From Zygnema circumcarinatum (lineage: Eukaryota; Streptophyta; Zygnematophyceae; Zygnematales; Zygnemataceae), in contig CM074805.1 in NCBI GenBank assembly GCA_037447605.1, positions 4,304,936-4,368,935 of the forward strand: 64,000 nucleotides of DNA, in the 5' to 3' direction. Of this stretch, positions 46,001-63,392 are shown one piece after another (the first letter of the stretch is position 1; every line of letters begins with the position of its first letter). Both the position numbers and the translations under genes were made by a program. Under the pieces are notes generated by a model. It saw only the letters and a program-made list of their open reading frames with translations, was not told where the DNA came from and did not search any database.

Positions 46001-47393
46001 TGGGTCAGGGATGTACGGGTAAAAGGCACCTGTTATTTCTCACACAAACAAAGTTATACAGAAATCAGATCGACGCCTTTGCACTGAAGTAATACAATTG
46101 TAAGGTGTGCATCGTGGACTTATCAATCAGATACAAAGCACGAAAACGGCACCACGTCCCCCCTAATTCCTTAAACTACAAGAAGCCGAGCTGCTGCCTT
46201 AAGCTAAAAAAAATTAAGCTGTCAAGCATCTTGGTGACTGTATATGTGCCATTCTCGGATATGCTTTATGCTTTAAACAGGGCAGTTACACTCAGACCGC
46301 TAATATAGCAATTTGTCCGGGTAGCTATACAAGTGGGAACTATGTTTTTTGGGCTTACAGGTTTAATTCCAGTTAATGCATTAATCTCAAAAGTCACAAG
46401 ACCAATCCTGGTTAAACTTGTAGAAGTTGAGGGCTTGCAGCATACATGCCTGCCTGACACGAACAAAACGTTTGCCCTTGACTTGATAGAGGCAGGTCTC
46501 TTTTCTCCGTTCTTCTGGCGGCTTAAAACCGGATGCTACTCCACCTGGTCGAGCAATAATGCAGGGCCGGAAGTAAGATAAAAATAGGTCCGATTCATGA
46601 CCTTGAACCTCTCTGTACTGGACTGCCTTTCCTCCAAGATAAGCGTCCAGCTCCACCGTCTTGATTGCTGCCGCACCAGCCTCATCCTGTCCTCAAACAA
46701 GCAGGAATGACTTAATTTCTTAAGCTTCTGTTAAAAAAGAATGGCCCTTGCATTCTCGAAACATTGGTGTCCCATTGGGACTACAGCTCCAGCGGTGACT
46801 TTGACAAGCAAGGGGCAGGCACCGGTCAGCTACATACACTCACCTGACTTGTCTCTTTCCCAAGCCAAAAGTGAATCGCAAAAGAAAACCCGCCAGACTT
46901 CAGTGCAGTCGTCTGACAAACACCACATAGCCAGCTTGTTAGAGTCGGTCCAAGAGCTATAGACACTCCTTCTGATAAACTGCTTGATGGAGGTTATTGT
47001 GAGGAGATATTATCATTTCTTGTCATTTCGTGTTGAGCACTCTGGCTGAAAAAAATTTCACCTTCAGAACAATGTAAGAATCGCCGGTATAAAATGTGCC
47101 ATAACTTGCTTTGGGGATGCTGACCACCCTAAGCTGCTCAATGCGCCACATTTCAATGCCACTGAGGATAAAGAAGTGAAGGAAACAGTTTGCAAGCAAA
47201 AGAAAATGATTCGTGTGGAGGTACCAGCGCGCAAAACTTAAGCAGCCAAAGCAAGATATTTTTAGAACTGCAGGCACTTGTGAACTCCATCAACCGAAAC
47301 AAAATAATGGGATCAATTACATAAAGGATACGCTTTCGGGCTTCCCAGAGCTAGAAAGGCAGGGTCCAACTCTTTAACATTGATCTGCGACAT
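40071..47393 (-). CDS. VLN: Villin (gelsolin-repeat actin-bundling protein with headpiece)
   Basis: Twenty-two exons join in frame to 1010 residues: 47393-47332, 47161-47062, 46912-46844, 46686-46450, 46029-45852, 45674-45545, 45438-45276, 45174-45030, 44821-44709, 44501-44346, 44193-44125, 43889-43818, 43651-43523, 43228-43100, 42998-42851, 42391-42381, 42179-42039, 41823-41698, 41415-41350, 41215-40834, 40658-40366, 40184-40071. Villins bundle, cap and sever actin filaments under calcium control. Six gelsolin-like repeats are visible from [17 protein letters not shown] onward ([79 protein letters not shown]). A linker with two [14 protein letters not shown] motifs and a [10 protein letters not shown] run precedes the headpiece ([20 protein letters not shown], ending KRSVNLF). 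Exon 16 is an 11-nt microexon encoding the last bases of G, then SLK. The intron after 46450 appears to start with GC. Length fits plant villins. Confidence 0.94.
43311..43519. repeat. 53-bp minisatellite, four units, in a villin intron
   Basis: Units at 43311-43360 (50 bp), 43361-43413, 43414-43466 and 43467-43519 (53 bp each), beginning GTTCTTAATTCCTGATTC. The last unit ends two bases from the splice donor of the exon 43651-43523 (minus strand). Confidence 0.95.
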
Positions 47394-48929
47394 TGTGGCA
47401 GTCAAGGAAGGCCCTGCAACAAAGATAGGAGCAAGCACAGGGATCAGCGAAGAAGGCAATGCATTATAGCAATTCCAAACTTTCTGTTCAGTGAATACGA
47501 CGTCTGTACTATTTCAAGCAAAGCACAAAATCTCAGTAAAGTTGCCACCACTTGAGGAAAAAACCAAGTAATGCGAAGACATGCAGAAATGCACCCTTGG
47601 TCGCGGAAAACTCTCCATATCGGCTAGCATCCTCTCTATTTTACAATGAGTTTAAAAATTAGCTCAAACAGCAAGAAGCTTACAGGCACACGAGCAGAAT
47701 TTGAAACGTCTCTTGCTGAATGCTACAACCAACTGAAGTCGCACCGCGATTGATATTTCTGGAAAGATTTAGAAAAAAACTAGCGCAACAGGTAACCAAA
47801 TTCACATTATACGCAAAGCAAAAATCTGATTGTCTCCAGCAAAAGTTAAAAGCTTTCCTTATGAAGGGGAGGGTGACAGCCGCTCCCGCGAGGGACGACG
47901 GGGGAAGAATGAACCAGCAGTACCTCAGAAGGGTACCAAAACTGACGGACGTAAAACCTTCCTCGAAGGACGTATCGGATGAAAAGGTAAGCTTTCGGAG
48001 GACGACAGTCTGGTAGGTGTCGACGTTCTAGTAGGCCACGTGTCGTGCTCAGAATGGCTGGGGGGGCAGGAACGGCCGGCTGGTCCCTGGGAGGTCGCCT
48101 GCAAGTTCGGCAGTTGGCAGGCGGACGGTCCCTCATCCTCATGGCGGAGTCGCAGGCATGCCATGGTGTCATGGCATCCATCGGCCATGGTGTTATTGCA
48201 TCCATAGGCCATGGTGTCATGACATCCATCGGCCATGGTGTCATGACATCCATCGGCCATGGTGTCATGGCATCCATCGGCCATGGTGTCATAGCATCCA
48301 TAGGCCATGGTGGAGGCGCTTGGAGATGGCAGGGACAACTGTGCATGAGAGTGCCCGCATCGGCATGGCATTGCATGACATGCCCATCAACCGCATGGCA
48401 TGATGTGATCAAAGAAAGTCGCAAATCGCAAATGCCATAGCCCATGGGCAAAGGGACAGTGTGGCATGTTGGTTGTGGTATGTGCAAAGCATAGACATGG
48501 CACATGAGCATGGGTGACCTCGCATAGGTTGCTGAACCTGCTGCTACTACCTGCTACCTGCTGCAATTGCTCAATGGAGGGTCCAAGGGTCCATTACCTT
48601 ACCATCCTCAAACCCCCACACGGATCAACTTTTCTTCGCCCCCTTCACATTCTTTTCTGCAATTCTCCCTTGAATCCTTTGCATCGTGCACTCCCTTTCG
48701 GCTCTCCACAGCCTCCTCTGCTAAGGTCCTTTCAACCTACAAATTACACTAGGTCCATGAAATCCCATAACATTGCTAAACACCTCCAACACAGAATTTA
48801 GGGTACCCGATCAAACGGCCAAGCAGAGAAAGGCAGCAGGAGTAACCAAGGTTGTGCAAGGCCTTTTGCTTTGGAAAACTAAAATGTCACTGTACAGAAA
48901 TAGTTTTCCCCTACTTCATTCGTCACCTC
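47394..48929. other. Intergenic: villin promoter and ELP3 trailer
   Basis: No additional gene supported. It contains the 24-bp tandem array at 48161-48314, CACGTG near 48048 and short frames produced by the array. Confidence 0.45.
48161..48314. repeat. 24-bp tandem repeat array, six full units
   Basis: Units start at 48161, 48185, 48209, 48233, 48257, 48281 and 48305, each based on CCATGGTGTCATGGCATCCA plus TCGG or TAGG. Because 24 is a multiple of three, all frames stay open and encode octapeptide repeats (such as MASIGHGV), but no gene context supports translation. Confidence 0.95.
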
Positions 48930-53075
<4,146 letters not shown>

Positions 53076-53557
53076 TGCTGCCACTTCCTGCCTGCAGGCT
53101 CCTCTTCCCTCCTCCCAGCACGCACCAAGACGATGAAGGCGAGCGAGGCGCCGCCGACCAAGCCAGACAGCCTGCTCCGTGCATATGCTGCTGCCCCACT
53201 TCGAACTGTAACTGAAACTATGACATCGCTACTTACAGTGCATATGAACAGTAGACCTGAGACGAAATGGAGCACGTACCTTTCCACGCTCCCGTTTTCT
53301 CCCCCTGCAATGCCTTCCATGCCATGCCATGCCATGCCATGCCATGCCATGCCATCATGCACGCAGGCGGCATGCCATGCAGTATAGCCGGCTAGAGGCC
53401 TCGCGCCTGAAGGCTCAAGGAGGAGGCTGGAAGGCTGGAAGCTCGGCCTGCAAGCGCTTGTTCTGCACTTTTTGAGGGCTTTCTGCTCTCCTTGAAAGAA
53501 GGGGAGGGGTGGCTCCCTCGGCAGGCTAAGGTAAGGGTGCACAGGCGGGGAGCTGCA
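53076..53557. promoter_or_regulatory. Divergent ELP3/VPS15 promoter region
   Basis: The two start codons are 482 bp apart and face away from each other, so both leaders and core promoters must lie here. It contains a CCATG pentanucleotide run. I see no clear TATA box, as is usual for housekeeping pairs. Confidence 0.6.
53318..53354. repeat. CCATG pentanucleotide microsatellite
   Basis: Seven tandem CCATG units within the ELP3/VPS15 divergent promoter. Confidence 0.9.
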
Positions 53558-56500
53558 ATGGGCAACCAGCTCGCCAGCACGAAGCCTGTCGCCTCGCCGT
53601 CAGACTATGCTCTTCACGAGCTGCCTAACAATGTGGTGTATAAGGACACTCTTGGAAGCGGGCGATTCCTAAAGACGTTGCAGTGCTTCCACGACGAAGG
53701 CCTGGTCGTTGTGAAGGTCTACTTCAAACGCGGAGAATTATTCAATGTGAAGGTATTTGCACGTGTCCCACGAGGGGGATTTTCTGGTTTAATTTGGGAG
53801 TGTATCTCGTCGACGAGATTAAAATGATCTCATGACCGTCTCGGAATGATTGATGAATTCTTGCAGGAACATGAAGAACGTCTTCTTGAGATTCGCCAAC
53901 AGCTGTCAGGGTTTGAGCAATCACATGTTTGGCCATTCCAGGTTCGTTGTTGGAATCTCAAGCTTTTATTAAAATATTAATAACCTATTTATTTACGAAT
54001 GAAATTTCTATTTTTTGAGAGATGTGGTGCTCTATCCCTCATCTTTGAAATGTCATTAGACGTGACTAGCATCCACTTATTCATTAAGCAGGTTACTGGT
54101 CACTACTAGTAGTCTATTTATGCTTTGATAAACCTTCATTCGAACAAATGGTGGTCTCTTCTGTGGCGCAGAGATGGCTGGAGACAGACAAAGCGGCTTA
54201 CCTCTTGCGGCAGTATTTCTTCAGCAACCTTCATGACAGACTCAGTACTCGTCCCTTTTTGAGTCTCATGGAAAAGAAGTGGCTTGCGTTTCAGGTACTG
54301 TGACCTCTGCTTCTCACCTAAATAATCATTCGGGCCTGTCTTTTCTCACTTAAGGTGCCGGAAGTCCTCCGCCTAGTCAAGCAATCTCCTTTATCTCCAA
54401 GTCTATTGGAAATACTTTTCGTCCTTCAAGCTTAGACTTCTGAAGTCGAATGAGTGAGATGTGATTCGCAAATTGTGCATCTCCTAACTTTTAATACCGC
54501 AGTCAAGTTGTGCTCTAACGGATGCAAACCTGCGAACTTTTCCAATGGGAAGCAGCCACTTTTCTAGGAGGTCTCAGTTTTACAATTAACATGAACATGG
54601 CCCGCGCGATTCTTTCCTGTCTTCTTCTGACCTCTGCTTTATAATGTCGTTTATGGAGTACTGGCATTAGTCCCTCACGGTTATCGACCAACTGAGGGCA
54701 ATAATGATTGATTCCTGTGCAGCTTTTGAAGGCAGTGGAGCAAAGTCACGATAGGAACGTTTGCCACGGTACTTTGCACTTCCACCCTTGCAAGTTAAAC
54801 AATGCTCTTGTGCTATACATAGTGCAGTGCACACAAACTTGGATAGCGGGAGTAATACATAGAAAGCCTTTCATATTTCCGTCGTCCTACTCCTAGTTTA
54901 TTGCTCGCGTATAATATGCATGTATTGGCATGAGAGGCGGTGGAGGGAATGTTAAGCAGCCAACCAATCCAGATAGCCTTGTCAAGAAAAGAAGGATGAA
55001 AGTAAGAAAGATGAACGATGTTCATGCTGGGAATGTGGCACAGGCGACATCAAGTGTGAGAATGTGCTGGTGACGTCCTGGAATTGGCTGTATTTGACCG
55101 ACTACGCCTCATTTAAACCGACTTATCTGCCAGCCGACAATCCTGCCGATTTCTCGTTTTTCTTTGATACTGGAGGACGAAGGCGATGCTACCTTGCGCC
55201 TGAAGTAAGCTTCAGCATCCAGGAAGCACACTGCCTTTCAAATAGTATAGATTGATGTCGATCTTAGTACGTTATTCTGCAAGCCCACGGGAGAATGGTA
55301 TGTTCGGCCAAATGAGACTGAATTATTCCGGCGAAAATACTATTGATGACCGTACAGAGTGTCACTGCTTAACTGTATGATGTACACATAATCATTCCCA
55401 TTGTTGTCCATATCTTATTCGTGCGTCCCTTCTACCTTTTTCTGGCCAGCTAAGGAATAGTTGGCATGGCGCTGCGTACGTTGCTGTCCGTCCCTTAGGA
55501 TTGCAGGACTTTGTTTTCCCTAGGTGATGTATCTTTTGCACGGCCTTGTCCTTCAGAGATTTTACGATCCAGGAGATCCCAATTCAACTGCGGTCAACGC
55601 CGCGCTTTCTCCAGCCATGGATGTATTTTCTATGGGGTAAGGCGCCTGGCTCATGATGCATGGTTATGTGGGTGACTAATGGTTTCGAGACGTCTTTTCT
55701 TTTGCGTGGTAAAATAATGAGGGAAGCTTTGCAAGTCCTGACCATGTGAGTTATCCTGTTTGAACACGCTTTTGCATTGGTGCTCCACTCGCTGATCATT
55801 TAACATCGTGCAATGGCACTTTGCTCTGTCTGATCGTCCAGCCTCCACTTCTAGTCTCCACGTGCCCTTGCTTCAGACAATGCAGGCGATTAGCCGTGAT
55901 AGAATAGATAGTTCGGGAGAGAAACTGCAGCATCATTCTTGTTGTATGGGGATCCCTTGGCTGCAGGATTTGCACATAATGCATTCACTGTCTCATTGGA
56001 AGCGTTGTAAAGTTCAACCCCAACTGTTCAGTAGCGAGAAGCTGGTCCTTCTGCAGGCCTGCCAGTTGATCATGTGTGGTTGGCCTTTGTTTAAGGTGTG
56101 TGATAGCGGAGTTGTTCCTGGAGGGACAAGCACTATTTGACCTCTCAGCACTGCTGGCCTATCGCAATGGCAAGCACGAGCTTCAGCCCCTTCTTGCGAA
56201 GGTATGACTCCATGGCCTGTTTTCTGTATGGTGCTGGAACTAACCAATTTTACTCACTTTGGTAGTAGGCACTGTTTTCCATGTACGGCGTGACTTAGAT
56301 TAAGCCTGCAGTGGGCCTGGAAGTCTTGGATTAAGAAACAACAGCAACCTTATTACTGGCATCTTGCTGATTCTTATGTGTTGCTTTCATCGGAAAGTTA
56401 TGTGTTCTGTGTCTAAGGGCTTTGTGTTCGCATGTATGTAGGTGTTCATCGGACTGTTAGTGTCTGCCATTGTTTGCAGATTCCAGATGTTGGAATACGT

Positions 56501-59500
56501 GATATGGTTGCACACATGGTTCAGTTAAGCCCCGCTCTCCGCCTCAGTGCAAGAGGATATCTTCAGACATGGGCCCCACAAGTCTTCCCTTCCTACTTCT
56601 CACCATTTCTCCACGATTTCTTTTCTGGAATGACTACTATGGACGTGGATGCCAGGGTGAGTTATTGACAAAAGTGAAAGAGGAGGTTTCCCCCCAGAAA
56701 TTGGGAATGGGAGTCTTAAGTTAGGAGTTCGTTCCTAGCTTTCATCTGGGCTCATATTAACTTTCTTAGGCACGGTCCATGTATCTCTCCTCTTAAAAGT
56801 GAAAGTATTTGGTTATTTATATACGATAAGTGGGGCAATGCTATGTGCTAAGGTTTTCTTAACAGATAAAGCCCGATCGATGGCCTTCGACCTCCCAGCT
56901 TGAAACGGAGAACTTGTCAAACTGTGCATTTAAAGTATGGATGTAGGTTGCTCCTCTTAACTTTTGAGCATGTACTGATGTGCGATGTTTGGCTTACCAT
57001 AGGTGGCAAGAACTCTTGAGGCCTTTGGTGAGATTCACGAACACATGTTGGCAGATGCACTTCAAGTGAACAAGTCCCATTTGCGAAATCTGGAGATGCT
57101 TCATATTCAAGATTCAGCACCAAACTCCAGCCAGTCTGTTGAAATGGGGGCAGGCGTAGACTACATTACTGCAAGCAAAGAGAGGGCATTTGCACACAAC
57201 CATGTTAAGGGGCAGATGAGGGGCTTAGAGACAGATGGACAAAACGATCTCATCACTGATCTTAAGAAACTTCTTGGAGACACAGAGCGGCTTCGAGCAG
57301 GAGCATCAATAATGGCTGGACCTTTTTCAACCGTCGATGACAGTATTGGCAGTGCAAGAAAAGGGAAAGGTCAAGACAGAGAGAGTAGCTCAAATAGTAC
57401 CCGCAGTCGAAAGCAGTTGGTTAACTCAGGTGGTTTTTTAAGCGGTCCTGCTTTAGTCGAAAGTCGAAACGAGCCTCCAAGTCATGGCTTTCAGAAGACT
57501 ATTGCTCTGCAAGATGCATGGCATCCTGAACTGGGAGGTGATGGAGGAAGAGATGGAATCCTCGCCCAAGAAGATCGTCTTCGGGAGTTTTCAAAGCTTG
57601 ATTTTGCAACACGTCCGAAGAATCTTGCAATAGCATTTGTTGAAGCAACGTCTGATGTTGAGGAACTTGTTATGGAGGAGGTGAGAAGTCACTCCTTATT
57701 GTCCCTGTTGTTGTAGGAAAGGCATAGTCAAACCCCATTCAGACAGTACAGGCAAAACAAGAACATATATGGTGTGCCCCAAGTTCTTCGTTAGAAAATC
57801 TAGTGACTGAGTTGGACTTCTCGGACTGTGTTTGAACCTACAAAACAACTTATAGCTCTCCAGCATCGTTTCTCGTTCAAAAGTTCACACTTTTCGATCT
57901 AGCAAGCCCGCTGCTACATTCAAAATCCTAAGAAGATGTGGGTTATCTCGTTGACACGTCACCTTAAGGATGGACTGCACTGTTGATTATGACGACTGGA
58001 GTCTTTACTTCTTCCACTGTTTCATACAGGTTTACGAGTACGAGGTGCGAGAAATTGGAGCATCGTCCAATCCGCAGTCGCCTCATGCCAGCAATTCTGT
58101 GGGCATGTGGAATTCGTGGGGATTGAGCCGGCGGAAGGAAGACACGAGCTTGCCTTCAGAGGGAGGTTGGCGATGGGATGGCGAGTGGGAACTCGATCTC
58201 AGTGGCGGATCTGGAGGTGGGTCAATGGTCACTAAGGAGCTGCATTTCGTATGCTAAGGTTTATTTTAAGGAGTCCAATGTCCTGAGGGCTTGCTTGACT
58301 GTGTAGATTTGTTTTCAAAACTATAATTTTACCTTCCGCAAGGATCGTAAAGTAACCTCCAGGAACCGATTGTGTAATCAATCTTTCGCTTTTTCGAAAT
58401 GAGTTGTAAGTTGTAAACATCCAGAATATTACCATTGTGAAGGGAAGCAAGGCATCCTGTTGGGTAATCGTGAAGGTATTTTAGGCCATCGTTGGTACCT
58501 AAGGGCTGCAATGTTTCTTTCACCTTTCAACCAGGTCTTGGAGCTGATAAGGAAGGTTGGCGATATAGGACTTCATCAGCAAGAGAAGAGCCCTCTGAGA
58601 GTAGTGGGATGGAAGGAGTGAGGCCGGGAAGGACTGACGATTCAAAAAGTCGCAATGGCCCACTCCGAGACCGGCGGCTTGCAGGCCAAACCTCCGTCTC
58701 TGGATATGGATGGTCAAATGTTTGCACTCCTACCAGCATGTGGAGGCAAAGGCGATGGATTCGCAGACGCAGAAGAAAACCACCCTCTCCCTCAATAGTT
58801 TCAGGTGCAGGTGAATCTAAGTTCCCTTCGGTAACATGGCCTCGTAGAGGTCAGCGACTTCCGACTGGTCGCACTGTTGGGAAATTGGGTGAGGAGGAAC
58901 TCGGACACCAAGTGCGTTGTGAGGGAATGGTCCTTATTGCCGGCCTTCTATGCGGATGTTTGCGTAACCTAAAACTGCCCCAGTATCGACGAGCCTGCGT
59001 TGAACTCCTACGAGATGCTGCAGCCCACTGTGATGACGATACCCGGCTGCAACGGGTGGTGCCCTTTGTTGTCTCTCTGCTCTCTGACAATCGCGATGCA
59101 TCGAACCTAGATAGTCCCGCGGTAGTCAAATATGCGGCATTGTATGCGCTAGCGGATGTTCTTGACATGGTGCGTTCGTTTCCAGCAACTGATGCCAAGA
59201 TTTTCCCAGAGTATCTTTTTCCTTCTTTATCGTTGCTTCCTCAGCACAATGAGGAGACTGTGCGGGCAGCTTATGCAGATAACATCTCTAAGTTTGCGGA
59301 GTCTGCACATCGGTTCCTGATCTGCTCATCGCATGTTAGTGGATTTGTACATTCGGAAGAGGCGGGTAGCAAACTATTGACGGAGGCAGGACTTCTGTCT
59401 AGTCCAAAAATGACAGGGGGCAACGGAGTTGTAGGAGGGGAGGTTAGTGTTCTCCAACGCCAACAACTGCAGTCGCATTATGATGTAGAGTTGAACAACT

Positions 59501-62500
59501 TAAGGGACGCTGTGAAGGGGGTTGTTGAAGAGCTTGTAACTGGCCCAAGGAGCACGTCGGCTGTCCGAAAAGCCTTGTTATTACACATGGCAAGTCTGTG
59601 CCGCTTCTTTGGTCGAAAATACAGCAACGACTTTCTTCTGCCTTTACTTATCACTTTTTTGAACGACAGAGATGATCAGGTTCGAGCAGCGTTTTTTGAG
59701 CATGTTGCTCAAGTGTGCGTCTTTGTAGGGCGGACATCCTTGGAAGCTTTTCTCCTTCCCTGTATAGAGCAAGCACTTAACGATATGGAGGAGGCAGTTA
59801 TTGTCAGTGCTCTCGGCTGTTTGACTTCTCTGTGTGTTAAAGAGCAGCTGAGAAAGCGGGTTCTTTTGGGAGCAGCAGAAAGGACTGCTCCTCTTTTGTG
59901 TCACCCAAGTGCATGGGTGAGGCGAGCAGCGGTTGCTTTCATTGCCGCTTCCGGGGCTCAACTTGCCCCTGCAGATGCCCATGCTCTGTTAGCCCCTCTT
60001 TTAGCTCCTCTTGTGAGAAGGGAGCCCACCAGTCTTTCCTCAGAAGCTGCAATACTGACATGCCTGAAACCGCCAGTTTCTCGGAGGTTTTTCAACTTAG
60101 AGCTGAGCAATGCCCTGCAGTCGATATCGAGCACTGCCAATGTGGGGGGGTCTAAACCGTCAGATAAGCTGCCTAGCAACTTTCGGCAAGTGAGGCTCAA
60201 TGGTTTGTCAGCTTCAGATCTTGTGGCATCTCCCTTCTCTGCAGGCCGAGATCATAATGGTGTCAGTAAACAGTCACTTTTGTCTCCCTCAAAGCGAGGC
60301 ATGTTGGATGGAGGAGCAGGCCCGACAAGTCCCTCTGGAGATTCTGGAGAAACGGAGGATGGCGAGAAAGTTCGAGCACTACAAGGCTATATTCGCAATT
60401 CTTCTAGCGTAATTCACTCGAAGATAAAGCAATGGGAGGCAGAAGGGACTGACAAATTCAGACCGCCGGTGCCATCATTGCGTGCAACTTCTGTTGCAGG
60501 CCCTGCACAGAACCTCGGAAACTTTGATGGAGGGCAGGATTTGCCTTCTGTCGGAATCCCTGTTTACTCCCTTTTGTTACCCGAAAGAAAGCCTGAGCCT
60601 ACATCTGCAGATGGCGATGCGGGTCAAGGAGCCGAACCAAGCGACTCCTTTGTCAGCTCAGAGTGGAATAGAGCCGTTGGGGTGCGGCGGGCAGCCTTAG
60701 GAATGGGAAGTGCGTTTGCAGGGGAGCCAAGGGGGCCCGTAATTAACCTCGTTGCACCACCCACAGGCCATTCCTTCTTGCCAGCCGCCTCTCAGCACAT
60801 GCAGCGGTCTATAGCGCTTGCAGGCCCACCTTTAGTGCATAATTCTATAGCCACCTCTCGGTATTCCGGCGTTTGGGAAGACGTTACTAGGACCCTTGGA
60901 CCAGTAGCAGCACTTTCCGGGTCGGTTACTGCAGGAGGGATTGGTGGTGCTGTGCCGGCAAGGATGAAGCCGGCTGGAAATTCACAGGTTGGAATTGGGA
61001 CTTCTTCGCCGGTTGGAGAGAATGCCTCTTCTGACGGGCTCATGCGGGACCCTGTAACAAAGCTAGTAGGAATAAGCTTCACAATGGGAAGTTCAACAGA
61101 CCACACGTGGCGGCCTAAGGGAGTGCTGCTAGCTCACCTTCATGAGCATCAGAAAGCTGTAAACCAGGTGGCTGTATCACCGAGCAACAGTTTCTTTGCC
61201 AGTGCTTCAGATGATGGCACAGTGCGAATCTGGGACTGCCGGCGATTGGAGAGGGATTTGTTATTCAAAAGTCGCCTTACGTATGGAGGCTTGCAAGGGA
61301 GGGCCTTGTGTGTTACCATGCTAGATGGGAACCTTGTCGCAGCATCCTCAAGCACTGGGTCTGTTCATGTCTTCCATGTTGACTATGTTGCTCGTAGTGA
61401 GACTAGTCCTGAACGCTATACTGGCGTGTCGGATGTGCGGAAAGTAGAGGGCAACCAAGGCCCTGTTCTTTCCCTACAAAGCGTTACGGGAGACGGGCCA
61501 GTGCTAGTCCTTTACAGTTCTTTGAAAGGCGGTTTGCACCTTTGCGATACGCGTCTTCAAAAAGAGGCATGGGTCCTGAAACAGCCCTCCTCATACGGCT
61601 ATATTTGCAGCTCTACCCTGCATCCCGGAGACCATTGGGTTGTGTCAGCAACCTCCCGAGGAGTGCTGACATTGTGGGATCTACGCTTTCGCCTTCCAGT
61701 GAATATCTGGCAGCATCCCTCGGGCGGCAAAATTGATGCTTTGGCTGCTCTCCTCCCAGGAGTCGGAGCTCTTTCAGGACCAGCTTCTTTTCCTCCTCCA
61801 CATGCTCGGCCTTTGGTGTACGTCGCTGCTGGCAGAGAAGAGGTCGGACTTTGGAATGCTGAAAATGGTACATGCCATCAGGTGAGACAGCATGCCGTCA
61901 GCTCCTTTACGTCAACTTTCTGTATTGTCGCTCCACGTGGGACGAGAAAGAAAATTAGAGGAGTGGTTGCTGTTTCATAGACGTTTGGAGAGGAGGCTGT
62001 GATGATAAGATGTGCTTTACACGCGGCATATAAACTCTGTGACATGCATGAGAGTGTCAGTGTGGAGATGTATGCTTATGCATTACAGCAACTCGAGTAA
62101 ATGTCCTGTTACAGTTGGTTGGTCAAAATCGTAAACAGAAAGGTAATATTGATCGATGAATCAACCTGATTTTTATTGAGGCTTCAGGCATGGAGATTGT
62201 TAGTTGGCTTAATTTTCCCTTCATGGTCAGCATAAGTTCATGGGTTCTTGCAGAAAGCGACATCGCGCGTACACGTAGACTACGCTGCAATGTGTGCCCC
62301 AATATGGCTCGTCGTTTGTGTATTTAAGGTGTTTTGAGTGCAACTTTTTCTTACAGAGTCTACCACAAACCTTCCTTTTCTTGTAGGTTTTGCGAGTTGC
62401 TTCACCATCAGCTGTCAATGAACGAGCAGCCCTTTCCGAAACACCTGCAGCACTTCTGCCTGTACGGTCCAGCATAGTGCTCCCTACGAATGCGAAGACG

Positions 62501-63392
62501 CAAGGGGGAGGAAAAGCCTCTCCGGCAGGAGACGTCCTTGGAATGGAAGAGCTGAACTCCCCTGCTCCTCCTCTTCCTGGGTTTCGAGCTCTCCTACCTG
62601 TTGTAGGAGGGGCCACACTGATAACAGCAGGAACAGACTGTCGGATTCGGCAATGGGATCGTCTGAGGTGGGCTCAACCATACCTCTTGCAACTATCACT
62701 TGGACTATGTTTCAGACTGCAGTTTGGGTTTTGGGTCCGATTTGCTTCATTTGAATCTTCCTTTGTGATGCCCCCCCCCCCCCTCCCCCCAATTCGCTGA
62801 GGAAGCAAAGGGTATCGTTTGACTGTGACGATTAAGATCGAACCGGACCGCTTCTATGTACCTCTTAACCATGTTGGTGTGTGTTTTGTACCGGCCGGCG
62901 GCTGCAGGCCCGATAAGAGCCACTGGATATGTGGACCCCCTGTGCCTGGGGAGGTCCCCAAACTGCAGTACGATTCACGTACTCACAGTGGCGTGCGCGT
63001 TTTGCAGGTCAGGGGCTGCCACATAGCTCCGTCTCATTCTTGGCTGAATTCCTTTTGCATCCTTTCCATCCGATCATGTTTGTTGCTCATGCTCCGGACA
63101 CAAGTATGAACAAATAACGGGACTTCTGGCCTTGCTCTGCTGTCATAGAAACATGCGAAGCTCGTAATTTGACTGTTGTGTTAAAAAAAACGTTTTGCAG
63201 GAGCTGGTCGGCCCTTCGAACAGCACTTCTGTAGAGGGAGGGGCGCGATTGCAGCAGAATTTCCTCTCGGCAGCAGCCAATGATGGCGCAGGATGCCACC
63301 GAGATACTATTTTGTCCTTATCTTCGGTGCAAGTCAGCCAGAGACTGCTCATCTCAAGCAGCAGAGACGGCGCCGTCAAGGTGTGGAAATAG
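53558..63392 (+). CDS. VPS15: VPS15/PIK3R4, regulatory pseudokinase of the class III PI3-kinase complex
   Basis: Fourteen exons join in frame to 1915 residues: 53558-53752, 53867-53941, 54172-54294, 54723-54768, 55044-55204, 55557-55636, 56096-56201, 56480-56656, 57003-57680, 58030-58216, 58535-61881, 62387-62667, 62908-63007, 63201-63392. VPS15 anchors VPS34 to membranes for autophagy and endosomal sorting. Seen: MGNQ start for N-myristoylation; kinase-like domain with [19 protein letters not shown], degenerate catalytic loop HGDIKCEN and a DYA in place of [11 protein letters not shown]; a long Ser/Gly-rich insertion (exons 9-10 and start of 11); HEAT repeats ([59 protein letters not shown]); and C-terminal WD40 repeats ([54 protein letters not shown]). 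About 400 residues longer than the Arabidopsis protein, mainly in linkers. Exon 11 is 3.35 kb. Confidence 0.95.
62768..62788. repeat. C-run in a VPS15 intron
   Basis: About 20 bases of nearly pure cytosine just after exon 12; prone to length error. Confidence 0.9.

Noticed and set aside
47846-48511. Repeat protein of octapeptides on either strand
   Set aside because: Created by the 24-bp array; no start, splice or homology support.
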